The position numbers were made by a program, and so were the translations under genes. DNA of 48,063 nt from PZPK01 sp041590075 (GTDB lineage Bacteria > Pseudomonadota > Gammaproteobacteria > Pseudomonadales > Oleiphilaceae): assembly GCA_041590075.1 (NCBI GenBank), contig JBFHUL010000014.1:1-48063 (forward strand), given 5' to 3'. Each line of letters starts with the position of its first letter. Positions within the stretch are counted from its first letter, which is position 1. The notes under the pieces were generated by a model. The model was not told the origin of the DNA, searched no databases, and saw only the letters and a program-made list of their open reading frames with translations. Positions 17,420 through 26,785 of this stretch are shown one piece after another.

Positions 17420-17998
17420 TCAGTCGCGCAACACGGCATCGCTCACCGCATCACGAATTATCGATGGCCTGGCACCTACTTGTACTTCACCCGGAAACAC
17501 AAGCTCCAGCGAAGCGCCAAAGTACTGCTGCACGCGTAAGCGTGAATGCGCGGGCGCCATCCCGGCCGGGTTTGCGGATGTAGACACGATAGGGCCATTG
17601 AATGCCGTGCTTAATGCACACAGAATTGGATGCGCACTCACTCGCACAGCTACAGTCGAAAACACGCCTTTTATCCAGCGCGGTATGCGGTTCATGTCAT
17701 CGGGAACCAGCCACGTAGTAGGGCGCCCGGTCTGCGATGCTAACCGCTGCTGCACCGCCGGCGACAGATCGTGATACAGGGCGCCCAGCTGTGTCGCCTT
17801 CGACACAATCAGGATCAGCCCTTTATCCTCTGGCCGCCCCTTGAGCTCGAGAATGCGATGAACGGCTTGTCGGTTAAAGGGGTCGCAACCAAGCCCCCAC
17901 ACGGTATCGGTGGGATAGGCCATGACCCCACCGCGCCTCAGAAGGGTCGCTGCATACAACGCAGACCAACGCCATGGATTACTATCAGACACACACAT
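17420..17998 (-). CDS. tsaC: Threonylcarbamoyl-AMP synthase
   Basis: TsaC makes threonylcarbamoyl-AMP from Thr, bicarbonate and ATP, the first step of t6A37 modification of ANN-decoding tRNAs. The YrdC domain shows GGVMAYPTDTVWGLGCDP, the KGRPEDKGLILIVS loop with Lys/Arg, RPTTWLVP and VSTSANPAG. The chosen start (17998, MCVSDSNPWRW) gives 192 residues, close to E. coli TsaC (190); the frame stays open to 18049 but only with a weak start. It is downstream of dprA and 9 bases before hemF. Confidence 0.93.
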   Translation of the reverse strand: MCVSDSNPWRWSALYAATLLRRGGVMAYPTDTVWGLGCDPFNRQAVHRILELKGRPEDKGLILIVSKATQLGALYHDLSPAVQQRLASQTGRPTTWLVPDDMNRIPRWIKGVFSTVAVRVSAHPILCALSTAFNGPIVSTSANPAGMAPAHSRLRVQQYFGASLELVFPGEVQVGARPSIIRDAVSDAVLRD

Positions 17999-18045
17999 TA
18001 TTCCAGACTCAGTATGATGCGCCCGAAAAACCGCTTGAGCGCGTT

Positions 18046-19194
18046 TCAAGCAGGCAAGTTTACTGGCTTCGCCAACTGATAGCCACCGGGGGCCGATGCG
18101 ATCACCCCTTTTAATTCCAAGCCCAGCAGGCTCGCATTCAGCACCGAAACAGAAAGCTCAGTGGCATAGGCCAAGTGATCGAAATCCATCGCGGATACCT
18201 GCGAAAGCAAAGCCACAATCCGGCGCTCACTGTCACTGAGCGATACGCACTCTTCCGCGCTGGCCGTGTTGGCCTCCCCTGCGTCCGTCGCTGCCCGAAC
18301 GGGAGAAACACCCAACTGCCCCAAAACGTCCTCCGCACATTCGACCAACGCCGCGCCCTGCTTAATCAGAAAATGACACCCCTTGGCCTGCTGATTACTC
18401 ACCAGCCCCGGAATCGCCATGAGCTCACGATTTTGTTCCAGCGCCATCGAAGCGGTAATCAGCGACCCACTCTTGATACTTGCCTCGACAACGACAACGC
18501 CACAACATAAGCCCGACACCAATCGATTGCGCCGCGGAAACAAGCCCGGGTGCGGCGCCGTTCCGGGGGGCATTTCCGATACCAGCGCGCCATTTTGTTG
18601 CAAACGACCCGCCAAATCCGCATGCCGTTTTGGATAGCACTGATCCAATCCGCACGCCATCACCGCAATACTGCATCCGTCCACCGACAAGGCACCCTCA
18701 TGCGCCTGCGCATCAATCCCCAGAGCCAGACCACTGACGACACAGCATCCCGCTGCAGCCAGTTCGGCGCTGAGGGTAAAGGCACTATTGCGGGCCAAAG
18801 GGGAAGCCTTACGCGCGCCGATTACCGCCACACTTTGCCGGCTCAAGGCCGGCAGATTACCAGCCACATACAGCAATGGCGGCGGGCAATGAATTTCACG
18901 CAATAACGCAGGGAACGCAGGTTCATCAATGTGCAGCAGAGAGTGTGCATCGCCGCCCTGCGCCCACTGTTCAATCTTCGGGAGGTCGGCCGGCTCGGAA
19001 CGTGAATCACTGATTCTTTGCAATTGTTCGGCAAGCGCGGGGCGCAGGCCCGCGACTTGAAGCGCCTGGCAACTGGCACCAAACAACGCATCCAGCGTGC
19101 CAAAATGACGATACACTAGCGCGAAGCCTTTTAACCCGAAACCGGGAACGGATCGCCACAACAGAAGGCGACGATGGGTGTCTGAGAGAGTCAT
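18046..19194 (-). CDS. dprA: DNA-processing protein DprA
   Basis: DprA binds incoming single-stranded DNA and loads RecA during transformation. The Rossmann-like domain shows VAVIGARKASPLARNSA, SGLALGIDAQAHEGAL, GLDQCYPKRHADL, FPRRNRLVSGL and SGSLITASMALEQNRELMAIPG. A C-terminal winged-helix (DprA DML1-like) segment follows at about 315-375. Length 382 is typical. It is downstream of the LysM gene but separated from it by a strong terminator, so it probably has its own promoter. Confidence 0.95.
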   Translation of the reverse strand: MTLSDTHRRLLLWRSVPGFGLKGFALVYRHFGTLDALFGASCQALQVAGLRPALAEQLQRISDSRSEPADLPKIEQWAQGGDAHSLLHIDEPAFPALLREIHCPPPLLYVAGNLPALSRQSVAVIGARKASPLARNSAFTLSAELAAAGCCVVSGLALGIDAQAHEGALSVDGCSIAVMACGLDQCYPKRHADLAGRLQQNGALVSEMPPGTAPHPGLFPRRNRLVSGLCCGVVVVEASIKSGSLITASMALEQNRELMAIPGLVSNQQAKGCHFLIKQGAALVECAEDVLGQLGVSPVRAATDAGEANTASAEECVSLSDSERRIVALLSQVSAMDFDHLAYATELSVSVLNASLLGLELKGVIASAPGGYQLAKPVNLPA

Positions 19195-19212
19195 AGGTGA
19201 TCATCCGTGATC

Positions 19213-19242
19213 CAAAAAAAAGCGCCTGTTCAGGCGCTTTTT
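19213..19242 (-). terminator. Intrinsic terminator after the LysM gene
   Basis: GCGCCTG (19222-19228) and CAGGCGC (19231-19237) form a tight GC hairpin. The minus strand gives a run of eight or more T after it (A-run at 19213-19221), and the plus strand gives TTTTT. It lies between the LysM stop and the dprA start and works best on the minus strand. Confidence 0.85.
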
Positions 19243-19288
19243 ATCTTACCGACACTAGCGGTAAAAACTGTAATACGTCGCACACTTA

Positions 19289-20320
19289 TCAGGGTGTGCG
19301 TACCTCGTCCATCACTGCCAGCGGGCGCGTGGCTTTCAGAATCAGGCCGTAACTGAGTTTTTCAAACACCCGGAATATCATCATCATACCTGCACGCTCC
19401 GAGGGTAATTCGATGAGCTCATTGGTGTAAGGGTCGCGCACGAGACCGCCATTTTTATAGATGGCCAATACATTTCCCTCTTTAATTCCTTCACGCTCCC
19501 CGCGGTTCACCACCACAACGTTGTACTGACCGATATTGTTCACCCCGGAATCCACTGCAATCATCTTGCCGCGAATATCGCTATCAGGGCGGCTGGGCGT
19601 AAAAGTAGAATTTATCACGCGATCTTCGGTAGGCAGCAGCCTGTCACCTTGCCTTAACTCCTCATTGGAGCGCACCACCTTGATCGACAGCACTTCACCG
19701 TTCGAGCTGGTCACTTGGCCAGTTGCCACCGCCTTGGCCTCGTAGCCAAGCAGCTCGTCAGTGTCAGGATCGATGAAGGTAGACGCACTGCGGTACACAC
19801 CAAGACGCTCCTGACCCTGTGCATCGCCCCGCGCGAACACGGTATCGCCGGCACCGGTAATCAGGTGCTGCTCACGCCCGATCAACACATAAGGCGCCGC
19901 TTCCATCTCTTCCTGGGTCACAATGCGATTTTCTGAAAGGAAACTGCTGATCGCGTCCAGCGGGATGGTGGGAATGGCCGTCGAGATGGGCGTTGCACGC
20001 ACCTGGGGGGTCAGCTTGACCACACCGTTGTTGGGCCCCGCCTGCAAAGTCGTAATACGCGGCTGTCCGTCGATGTAGACCAGCCCGATAATATCACCGG
20101 GATAAATCAAGTGCGGATTGGCAATCTGAGGATTGGCGTGCCATACCTCTGGCCACAACCATGGCGATTTAAGAAAGCGCTCGGATATATCCCACAGGGT
20201 ATCTCCCTTGACCACGGTATACCGATCAGGATGCCCCTCTGCAAACTCTGGTGCAGCCAAGACCATCCTGGAGAGAAGAAGCAGGACCAACAATGGACCA
20301 AGAAGTAACTTTCGGATCAT
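19289..20320 (-). CDS. LysM peptidoglycan-binding domain protein
   Basis: A signal peptide (MIRKLLLGPLLVLLLLSRMVLA) is followed by a LysM domain: YTVVKGDTLWDISERFLKSPWLWPEVWHANP then NPHLIYPGDIIGL. The rest, about 250 residues of mostly beta structure, resembles the conserved pseudomonad LysM protein found between dprA and def. It is expected to be periplasmic and cell-wall bound; its exact role is not known. I chose the ATG at 20320 because a signal peptide starts there; the open frame extends to 20416. It diverges from def. Confidence 0.9.
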   Translation of the reverse strand: MIRKLLLGPLLVLLLLSRMVLAAPEFAEGHPDRYTVVKGDTLWDISERFLKSPWLWPEVWHANPQIANPHLIYPGDIIGLVYIDGQPRITTLQAGPNNGVVKLTPQVRATPISTAIPTIPLDAISSFLSENRIVTQEEMEAAPYVLIGREQHLITGAGDTVFARGDAQGQERLGVYRSASTFIDPDTDELLGYEAKAVATGQVTSSNGEVLSIKVVRSNEELRQGDRLLPTEDRVINSTFTPSRPDSDIRGKMIAVDSGVNNIGQYNVVVVNRGEREGIKEGNVLAIYKNGGLVRDPYTNELIELPSERAGMMMIFRVFEKLSYGLILKATRPLAVMDEVRTP

Positions 20321-20336
20321 GAGATGCCTATGTAAA

Positions 20337-20365
20337 CGTATATTCGAATGGGAAAGACCAGCCAA
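20337..20365 (-). promoter_or_regulatory. Candidate promoter of the LysM gene
   Basis: On the minus strand TTGGCT (20365-20360) and TATACG (20342-20337) are 17 bases apart, just upstream of the LysM start at 20320. The leader would be very short, roughly 10 bases. Confidence 0.35.
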
Positions 20366-20467
20366 CACAGACCGGGTCGATTGCCGATATTTTGCCATCA
20401 TTAACCGGACATACACCCGACCGCGGAAAAACAGTTATTTTTTAACTATAGATGAAAGGTCGAGAAT

Positions 20468-20496
20468 TTGTACTAATTTAAAATCGATAAGATAAT
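20468..20496 (+). promoter_or_regulatory. Sigma-70 promoter for def-fmt-rsmB-trkA
   Basis: TTGTAC (20468-20473) and GATAAT (20491-20496) are separated by exactly 17 bases in an AT-rich gap. Transcription would start near 20503, giving a leader of about 65 bases before def. Confidence 0.55.
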
Positions 20497-20567
20497 AGCC
20501 CCCTCGAGAGCGTGATTCATGCCTCAAAATTCGTCGACTTCGTCGTTACAGGTACGCTAAAAAGCAT

Positions 20568-21074
20568 ATGGCCATACTCGAAATTCTGGAATATCCCGAT
20601 CCACGTCTGCGCAAAATCGCCAAGCCCGTTAAAGACGTGGATGCCGACATACAGACCCTCATTGATGACATGTTTGAAACCATGTACGACGCTCCGGGCA
20701 TCGGCTTGGCGGCAACGCAGGTAGATCGCCACATCCAACTGATCGTCATGGACATTTCCGAAGACAAAAGCGAACCCCGGGTATTCATCAACCCCGAGAT
20801 CAAGGTACTCGAGGGCGATCCGGAGAAAATGCAGGAAGGCTGTCTGTCTGTGCCTGGTTTTTATGAAGATGTGGAGCGCATCGAGCACGTATTGATCAAA
20901 GCGCTCGACCGCAATGGCGCGCCCTTCGAACTCGAAGCTCGCGGCCTGCTGGCCGTGTGCATCCAGCATGAAATGGACCATTTGAACGGCAAGCTGTTTG
21001 TGGATTACCTGAGCTCCCTGAAACGCAATCGCATCAAGAAAAAACTCGAAAAACTGCATCGCGCACGCGCCTGA
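20568..21074 (+). CDS. def: Peptide deformylase
   Basis: Def removes the N-formyl group from nascent proteins and acts on the substrate class that Fmt creates. All three motifs are intact: GIGLAATQ at 44-51, EGCLS at 90-94 (metal-binding Cys92) and HEMDH at 134-138. The 168-residue length is normal. The ATG at 20568 matches the family N-terminus (MAILEILEYPDPRLR), although the ribosome site is poor. It is first in an operon with fmt, 25 bases upstream of it. Confidence 0.97.
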   Translation: MAILEILEYPDPRLRKIAKPVKDVDADIQTLIDDMFETMYDAPGIGLAATQVDRHIQLIVMDISEDKSEPRVFINPEIKVLEGDPEKMQEGCLSVPGFYEDVERIEHVLIKALDRNGAPFELEARGLLAVCIQHEMDHLNGKLFVDYLSSLKRNRIKKKLEKLHRARA

Positions 21075-21099
21075 ACGTCACCAAACACGGGAGTTCTCC

Positions 21100-22053
21100 T
21101 TGAAGATTATTTTTGCTGGCACGCCTGAATTTGCGGCTGCCAGTCTGACTGCCATACTCGAACAGGGCCACCATGTTGTGGCCGTATACACCCAACCCGA
21201 TCGCCCGGCCGGACGCGGCAAAAAGATTATCAAAAGCCCGGTCAAACAGATTGCCGAGGCGCATTCGCTGCCGGTGGAACAACCGCCCAGCCTCAAAGAT
21301 GCCAAGACCCAACAGCAATTAGCCAGCTACGACGCTGACCTGATGATTGTGGCCGCTTATGGACTGCTGCTGCCCACGGCAATTCTGGAAACCCCGCGCC
21401 TCGGCTGCGTCAACATCCATGCCTCCCTGCTTCCGCGATGGCGCGGTGCGGCGCCCATTCAGCGCGCCATCGAAGCAGGCGATACCGAAAGCGGCATCAC
21501 CCTCATGCAAATGGACGAAGGCCTCGATACCGGCACCATGTTGTATAAAGTATCCACGCCTATTCAGGATACTGACACCGGTGGCAGCCTGCATGATCGT
21601 TTGGCAGAACTTGGTGCCAATGCAATGCTGGCTTTTCTTGACCCGGCCCAACGGGCGAGCATGACGCCACAGCCCCAAGATGACACGCACGCCACCTATG
21701 CGCGTAAACTCAGCAAGGCCGAAGCAGCGCTGGACTGGCAGCAGCCCGCCAGCGTACTCGCTCGCCAGATACGTGCCTTTAACCCCTGGCCGGTATCGTT
21801 TTGTAGGCAAGACGACGCAAACATTCGTGTATTTGAGGCCGCAGCACTCCCCCAACAGGCCGCTCAAGCCCCTGGCACCGTGATCGCCAAACAACATGAA
21901 GGCATTGATGTGAGCTGTGGCGAGGGCAGCCTGCGCATCACGCGCCTGCAGTTGCCGGGAGCAAAGGCCATGGCAGCAGGGGATTTTGTGAACGGCGGAA
22001 AACCCCTGCTAGAACCGGGCACGATACTTGCCGGCCAGAACAACGATGCCTGA
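21100..22053 (+). CDS. fmt: Methionyl-tRNA formyltransferase
   Basis: Fmt transfers a formyl group from 10-formyl-THF to initiator Met-tRNA. The family start KIIFAGTPEFAAASL is preceded here by TTG rather than ATG, with GGGAG 6 bases upstream; no other start fits. The catalytic region shows NIHASLLPRWRGAAPIQRAI with the Asn-His pair, then the SGITLMQMDEGLDTG stretch with the catalytic Asp. The C-terminal tRNA-binding domain includes RAFNPWPVSF. Length 317 is typical. It overlaps rsmB by 8 bases. Confidence 0.97.
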   Translation: MKIIFAGTPEFAAASLTAILEQGHHVVAVYTQPDRPAGRGKKIIKSPVKQIAEAHSLPVEQPPSLKDAKTQQQLASYDADLMIVAAYGLLLPTAILETPRLGCVNIHASLLPRWRGAAPIQRAIEAGDTESGITLMQMDEGLDTGTMLYKVSTPIQDTDTGGSLHDRLAELGANAMLAFLDPAQRASMTPQPQDDTHATYARKLSKAEAALDWQQPASVLARQIRAFNPWPVSFCRQDDANIRVFEAAALPQQAAQAPGTVIAKQHEGIDVSCGEGSLRITRLQLPGAKAMAAGDFVNGGKPLLEPGTILAGQNNDA

Positions 22054-23356
22054 CTCGATCCCGGTTCGCCAGCTCGCCGTCACCCTTCTCGACCAGGTTA
22101 CCACCCAGCAAGCGTCACTGAGTAAGCTTCTGCCTGCCGCGCTGGAAAAGTGCCCCGAACGCGACCGCAGCCTGCTACAGGAGTTATGTTTCGGCACTTG
22201 CCGGTGGCACTTCTTCCTGGATAGCCTGATTGCGCCGCTATTACACAACCCCATTCGTAAGCGTGATGCCCTCGCCAAGGCACTTTTGCGAATGGGCGCC
22301 TACCAGCTGCTGTTTATGCGCATACCCGCCCATGCCGCCATCAATGAGACGGTTGCATTGGCGAACACCTTCAAGCTTGATGCCCTGAAAGGGTTGCTGA
22401 ATGCCGTGTTGCGCAAACTCGCCTCTCTGGAACTTACCCCCGATCACGCGGCGGCGCGTGCCAGTCATCCGAAATGGCTGCAGGAGAAGATTTCACACAA
22501 CTGGCCGGAACAGGCCGCTGAGATTTTCTGGCAGAACAACCAACGCCCGCCCATGACACTTCGCGTCAATCGATTAAAAACCACGCGTGAAACCTATCTT
22601 GAGGCGCTTGAGGCGCAAGGCATTGCCGCGAGCCCCTGTGTTTTTTCCGACCAGGGCATCACCCTGGCACAGGCGGTAGACGTTGCCACACTCCCCCACT
22701 TCCGCGACGGATGGGTGAGCGTTCAGGATGAAGCCGCGCAATTATGTGCCCCGCTGCTGTCACCCAAGGCTGGAGAACACATACTGGATGCCTGCGCCGC
22801 GCCAGGCGGCAAAACCGGCGCATTACTGGAATTCGAACCCGACATTCAGCTCGACGCATTGGAAATGGATGCCCTGCGCGCCCAACGCATTGACGAAAAT
22901 CTGCAACGCCTGGGGCTCAAGGCCAAGCTTCACATTGCCCATGCCGAAGCACTTACGGAGTGGTGGTCGGGCACGGCCTACGACGCCATTCTGCTGGATG
23001 CGCCCTGCAGCGCCAGCGGCGTGATTCGCCGCCACCCCGATATCAAACTCTTGCGGCGTGAAAACGATATTGTTCCCTTAGCCAACCTGCAGTTAAGCAT
23101 CCTCACCGCCCTGTGGCAGACCCTAAAACCGGGCGGCCGGCTGATCTACGCCACTTGCTCTATCTTTCCACAGGAAAACAGCCGTATAATCCAGCGTTTT
23201 CTGAAGCAGGAGGCGGGTGCGCGCCTGAAAACTATCGTTGCACCCTGGGGGCAGGATACGGGTTTCGGTCACCAGCTTTTGCCACAGGCAACTGGCCACG
23301 ATGGCTTTTTCTACGCCTGCTTGACTAAAACAACCCACGCTATGCCAACGACATGA
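22046..23356 (+). CDS. rsmB: 16S rRNA (cytosine-967-C5) methyltransferase
   Basis: RsmB (Sun/Fmu) methylates C967 of 16S rRNA. An N-terminal NusB-like helical domain (about 1-140) precedes the methyltransferase domain. AdoMet binding is shown by DACAAPGGKTGALLE, and the two catalytic Cys lie in DAPCSASGVIRRHPD and YATCSIFPQEN. I took the ATG at 22046 (MPDSIPVRQLAV), which overlaps fmt by 8 bases and gives 436 residues; an upstream in-frame ATG adds only 6. The stop overlaps the trkA start as ATGA. Confidence 0.95.
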   Translation: MPDSIPVRQLAVTLLDQVTTQQASLSKLLPAALEKCPERDRSLLQELCFGTCRWHFFLDSLIAPLLHNPIRKRDALAKALLRMGAYQLLFMRIPAHAAINETVALANTFKLDALKGLLNAVLRKLASLELTPDHAAARASHPKWLQEKISHNWPEQAAEIFWQNNQRPPMTLRVNRLKTTRETYLEALEAQGIAASPCVFSDQGITLAQAVDVATLPHFRDGWVSVQDEAAQLCAPLLSPKAGEHILDACAAPGGKTGALLEFEPDIQLDALEMDALRAQRIDENLQRLGLKAKLHIAHAEALTEWWSGTAYDAILLDAPCSASGVIRRHPDIKLLRRENDIVPLANLQLSILTALWQTLKPGGRLIYATCSIFPQENSRIIQRFLKQEAGARLKTIVAPWGQDTGFGHQLLPQATGHDGFFYACLTKTTHAMPTT

Positions 23357-24726
23357 AGATTATCATTATCGGCGCAGGCCAGGTAGGCGGCACACTGGCA
23401 GAGAATCTGGCCAACGAAGCCAACGACATTACCGTGATCGATAGCGATACCGCACGGCTACGCGAACTCCAGGACCGGCTCGATATACGCACGGTGCATG
23501 GCGAGGGCTCCCACCCGAATGTACTGGCTCAGGCAGGTGCGGAAGATGCCGACATGCTCATTGCCGTGGCCAGTAGCGACGAAGTCAATATGGCCGCCTG
23601 TCAGGTAGCCTATACCCTGTTCCGCACCCCCACCAAAATCAGCCGGGTGCGCGCAGCGCCGTATCTGGCACGAAAGGAGCTGTTCAATAATAACGCCTTC
23701 CCTATTGATGTATTGATCAGCCCCGAGCAGGTCGTTACGAAGCACATTACGCGCTTACTGGAATACCCCGGCGCACTGCAGGCACTGGATTTCGCCACAG
23801 GCAAAGCACGCCTGATCGCCATTCGTGCCTGTAAGGGTGGCCCACTGATCGGCCACGAGCTCTCCTATCTGCGCCAGCATATGCCCAATATCGACACGCG
23901 TGTTGCCGCTATTTTCCGTCAGGGCCGCCCCATCATTCCGCAGGGCGATACCATTATTGAGGTGGACGACGAAGTCTTCTTTATCGCTGCAACCGATCAC
24001 ATCCGCGCCGTGATGAGCGAGCTTCAACCGCTGGAGAGCAACTACCGCCGCATCATTATTGCCGGAGGCGGCAATATCGGTTTCCGCCTGGCCAAGCAAC
24101 TTGAACGGCGCTATCTGGTGAAAATCATCGAGACCAACCACGAACGCTGTGTAGCGCTGTCGGAGTCGCTGGAAAAAGCCATCGTGCTGCAAGGCAACGC
24201 GGCCGGCAAAGACATGCTGCTCGAAGAAAACATCGAAGAGACCGATGTATTCATTGCCGTGACCAACGATGACGAGGCCAATATCATGGCGTCGATGCTG
24301 GCGAAACGCATTGGCGCTCGCAAGGTCATTGCACTGATCAGTAATCCGGATTATGTCGATCTGATTCAGGGCGGCGAAATTGATATCGCCGTTTCGCCGC
24401 AGCAAACCACCATTGGCAGCCTGTTGACCCATATCCGCAAGGGTGATGTGGTCAATGTACACGCCCTGCGGCGCGGCGCCGCCGAAGCCATCGAGGCCAT
24501 CGCCCACGGCGATCATCGTTCCTCCAAGGTGGTGGGTAAACGCCTCGACGAAATCGCCTTGCCAAGCGGCACCACCATCGGCGCCATCGTGCGCAAGCAG
24601 GAAGTACTCATTGCTCACGATCATCTGCGCATCGAGCCCGATGACCACGTGATCCTGTTCCTGATCGACAAGCGCAAAGTGCGCGAGGTGGAAAAACTGT
24701 TCCAGGTTGGCTTAACGTTCTTCTGA
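23353..24726 (+). CDS. trkA: Trk system potassium uptake protein TrkA
   Basis: TrkA is the peripheral NAD(H)-binding regulator of Trk K+ channels. It has two RCK halves: the first begins MKIIIIGAGQVGGTLAENL, the second RRIIIAGGGNIGFRLAKQLE at about residue 231. Each is followed by a TrkA-C domain (the second contains GTTIGAIVRKQEVLIAHDHLRIEPDDHVILF). The 457-residue length equals E. coli TrkA. It starts inside the rsmB stop (ATGA). Its partner trkH follows 38 bases later. Confidence 0.97.
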   Translation: MKIIIIGAGQVGGTLAENLANEANDITVIDSDTARLRELQDRLDIRTVHGEGSHPNVLAQAGAEDADMLIAVASSDEVNMAACQVAYTLFRTPTKISRVRAAPYLARKELFNNNAFPIDVLISPEQVVTKHITRLLEYPGALQALDFATGKARLIAIRACKGGPLIGHELSYLRQHMPNIDTRVAAIFRQGRPIIPQGDTIIEVDDEVFFIAATDHIRAVMSELQPLESNYRRIIIAGGGNIGFRLAKQLERRYLVKIIETNHERCVALSESLEKAIVLQGNAAGKDMLLEENIEETDVFIAVTNDDEANIMASMLAKRIGARKVIALISNPDYVDLIQGGEIDIAVSPQQTTIGSLLTHIRKGDVVNVHALRRGAAEAIEAIAHGDHRSSKVVGKRLDEIALPSGTTIGAIVRKQEVLIAHDHLRIEPDDHVILFLIDKRKVREVEKLFQVGLTFF

Positions 24727-24764
24727 TCACCGTGCACACTCAGCTCTAGGGAATTCAACACCGC

Positions 24765-26213
24765 ATGCGATTTTCGACCACAGGAAGAATCCTCGGCATA
24801 CTGCTGATGCTGTTCAGCCTGACCATGCTGCCCCCCATGCTGGTGTCGGTGATGTATAACGATCACCAGCTCGACGCGTTCTTCCACGCCTTTGTACTGA
24901 CTCTCGGCATTGGCGCGCTGGTGTGGCTGCCGGTGCGCAATAAGCGCCGCGAACTCCGCGTGCGGGACGGTTTCGTCGTCACAGTACTGTTCTGGCTGGT
25001 GCTCAGTTTCAGTGGGTCGATTCCATTGTATTTGTCCGAAGCATCCGAAATGACCTTTGTGGACGCCTTCTTTGAATCTCTGTCGGGCCTGACGACCACC
25101 GGCGCGACGGTAATTACCGGGCTCGATGCATTACCAAAATCGATACTCTGGTACCGCCAGCAACTGCAGTGGTTCGGCGGTATGGGGATCATCGTGCTGG
25201 CGGTAGCCATTCTCCCCATGCTGGGCATCGGGGGCATGCAGCTCTATCGTGCCGAGGCGCCCGGCCCGGTTAAAGACAGCAAGCTCACACCGCGCATCAC
25301 CGAAACCGCAAAAGCACTCTGGTATATCTATTTGGGGCTCACCATCCTGTGCGGGCTCGCCTACTGGGCGGCCGGCATGGACACTTTCGACGCTATTGCG
25401 CACAGCTTCTCAACCATTGCCATCGGCGGTTATTCCACCCACGATGCCAGCATTGCCTATTTCAACAGCACCACGATTGAACTGATCGCGATTCTGTTTA
25501 TGTTTATTTCCGGCGTGAATTTTGCCCTGCATTTTACGGCCTGGCGCAGCAACAACCCCATCGTCTACCTGCGCGACCCTGAATTCCGTTTCTATGCTTC
25601 GGTGATGCTGATGGTCGCCGTGGTGACCATTATTACCCTGATTGCCACCCAATCTTATGGCCCGGCCGATGCCTTTATCAAAGGTCTGTTTGAAGTGGTT
25701 TCTATCGCCACAACCACAGGTTTTTCGGCCGCCGATTTTTCCAGCTGGCCCTTTGTGCTGCCATTTTTACTCTTTGTGGTCGCGTTTATCGGCGGCTGCG
25801 CCGGCTCTACCGGCGGCGGCATGAAGGCCATTCGCGTCTTGCTGATCTACAAGCAGGGGCTGCGCGAGATCAAGCGTCTGATTCATCCCAATGCCATTAT
25901 CCCGGTCAAACTGGGAAAGAAGCCGGTACCCGATCGGGTATTGGAAGCCGTGTGGGGGTTCTTCTCGGTCTATCTGTTCGCCTTTGTTATTCTGCTCTTG
26001 CTGCTACTGGCAACCGGTTTGGACCAAGTCACCGCCTGGTCGGCCGTGGGCGCCTGCATCAATAATCTTGGGCCCGGATTGGGTGATGTGGCCGTACACT
26101 ACGGCGATTTGCCCGACACCGCCAAATGGGTGCTGTGTTTTGCCATGTTACTGGGGCGCCTGGAGATCTTTACCTTACTGATCATCCTGACGCCCGCCTT
26201 CTGGCGCACCTGA
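24765..26213 (+). CDS. trkH: Trk potassium uptake membrane protein TrkH
   Basis: TrkH is the channel-like membrane subunit. Four pore-loop selectivity signatures are visible in order: LTTTGATVITG, FSTIAIGGYSTHD, IATTTGFSAADF and INNLGPGLGD, each with the central Gly. Eight to ten TM helices and 482 residues fit the family. The presence of trkA and trkH side by side suggests a complete two-component K+ uptake unit under shared expression. The ribosome site (AGGG) is a little far, 13 bases from the ATG. Confidence 0.96.
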   Translation: MRFSTTGRILGILLMLFSLTMLPPMLVSVMYNDHQLDAFFHAFVLTLGIGALVWLPVRNKRRELRVRDGFVVTVLFWLVLSFSGSIPLYLSEASEMTFVDAFFESLSGLTTTGATVITGLDALPKSILWYRQQLQWFGGMGIIVLAVAILPMLGIGGMQLYRAEAPGPVKDSKLTPRITETAKALWYIYLGLTILCGLAYWAAGMDTFDAIAHSFSTIAIGGYSTHDASIAYFNSTTIELIAILFMFISGVNFALHFTAWRSNNPIVYLRDPEFRFYASVMLMVAVVTIITLIATQSYGPADAFIKGLFEVVSIATTTGFSAADFSSWPFVLPFLLFVVAFIGGCAGSTGGGMKAIRVLLIYKQGLREIKRLIHPNAIIPVKLGKKPVPDRVLEAVWGFFSVYLFAFVILLLLLLATGLDQVTAWSAVGACINNLGPGLGDVAVHYGDLPDTAKWVLCFAMLLGRLEIFTLLIILTPAFWRT

Positions 26214-26224
26214 GCGTATCCGCA

Positions 26225-26785
26225 TCAGGCGGTAAAGCGACGAAACCCTTTCAGCAAGCCGTCGGTCAACTGGGCCAGCTCATTGCGCGCTTTTGAAATG
26301 GCTTGGCCAATCCCCTCTTCCAGCTCCGGCAAATACACCTTACGACAGGCTTTCAGCGCCTGGGCCGTTTCGCCTTCCGGCGGGAGATCATAAAAATCAC
26401 AGACACGCTGCACAGCAAGGTCAAACGCTTTTTCGGGACCATGCACCGCAATCGAAATAGTGGTGCGTTTCACCTGATCCCGCCAGGGCACATTGATACG
26501 CAACTCAAACACCTCGGTAGGCTGGCGCCCCTTGCGTGTAACGGTCACCCGGCGCAAGCCCCGAATATGGCCATCGCTGTGAATGTGATAAGCCACTTGC
26601 TGGGCTTGTTCCCGTGCGTAAGCTAGCTGCTGCGCAGCCAACCTGTCATCGATTGCCTTCGCCTCTGCATAGGCGGCCTTGGGATCGCCTTTGATACGCA
26701 CATATTCCTGATGCTCCTGCCCACCCCAGGCGCGAAACACCCGGTAATAACTTAATTCACCGTATTTATGATCATAGATCGCCAC
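26225..26785 (-). CDS. Unknown protein with two beta-rich/helix repeats
   Basis: The GTG at 26785 is chosen because AAGGAG lies 9 bases upstream, giving MAIYDHKYGELSYYRVFRAW as the N-terminus (186 aa). The chain seems to hold two similar units: strands ending in EYVRIKGDPKAAYAEAKAIDDRL and strands ending in TTISIAVHGPEKAFDLAVQRVCDF. Strands followed by a helix of this kind resemble AP2/integrase-arm DNA-binding modules; that link is inference from pattern only. The basic stretch between them (LRRVTVTRKGRQ) would suit nucleic-acid contact. The C-terminal third is helical. It converges on trkH with an 11-base gap. Confidence 0.6.
   Translation of the reverse strand: MAIYDHKYGELSYYRVFRAWGGQEHQEYVRIKGDPKAAYAEAKAIDDRLAAQQLAYAREQAQQVAYHIHSDGHIRGLRRVTVTRKGRQPTEVFELRINVPWRDQVKRTTISIAVHGPEKAFDLAVQRVCDFYDLPPEGETAQALKACRKVYLPELEEGIGQAISKARNELAQLTDGLLKGFRRFTA

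Noticed and set aside
23755..24648. 297-residue minus-strand frame opposite trkA
   Set aside because: trkA is certain, and the opposite frame has composition typical of antisense reading.
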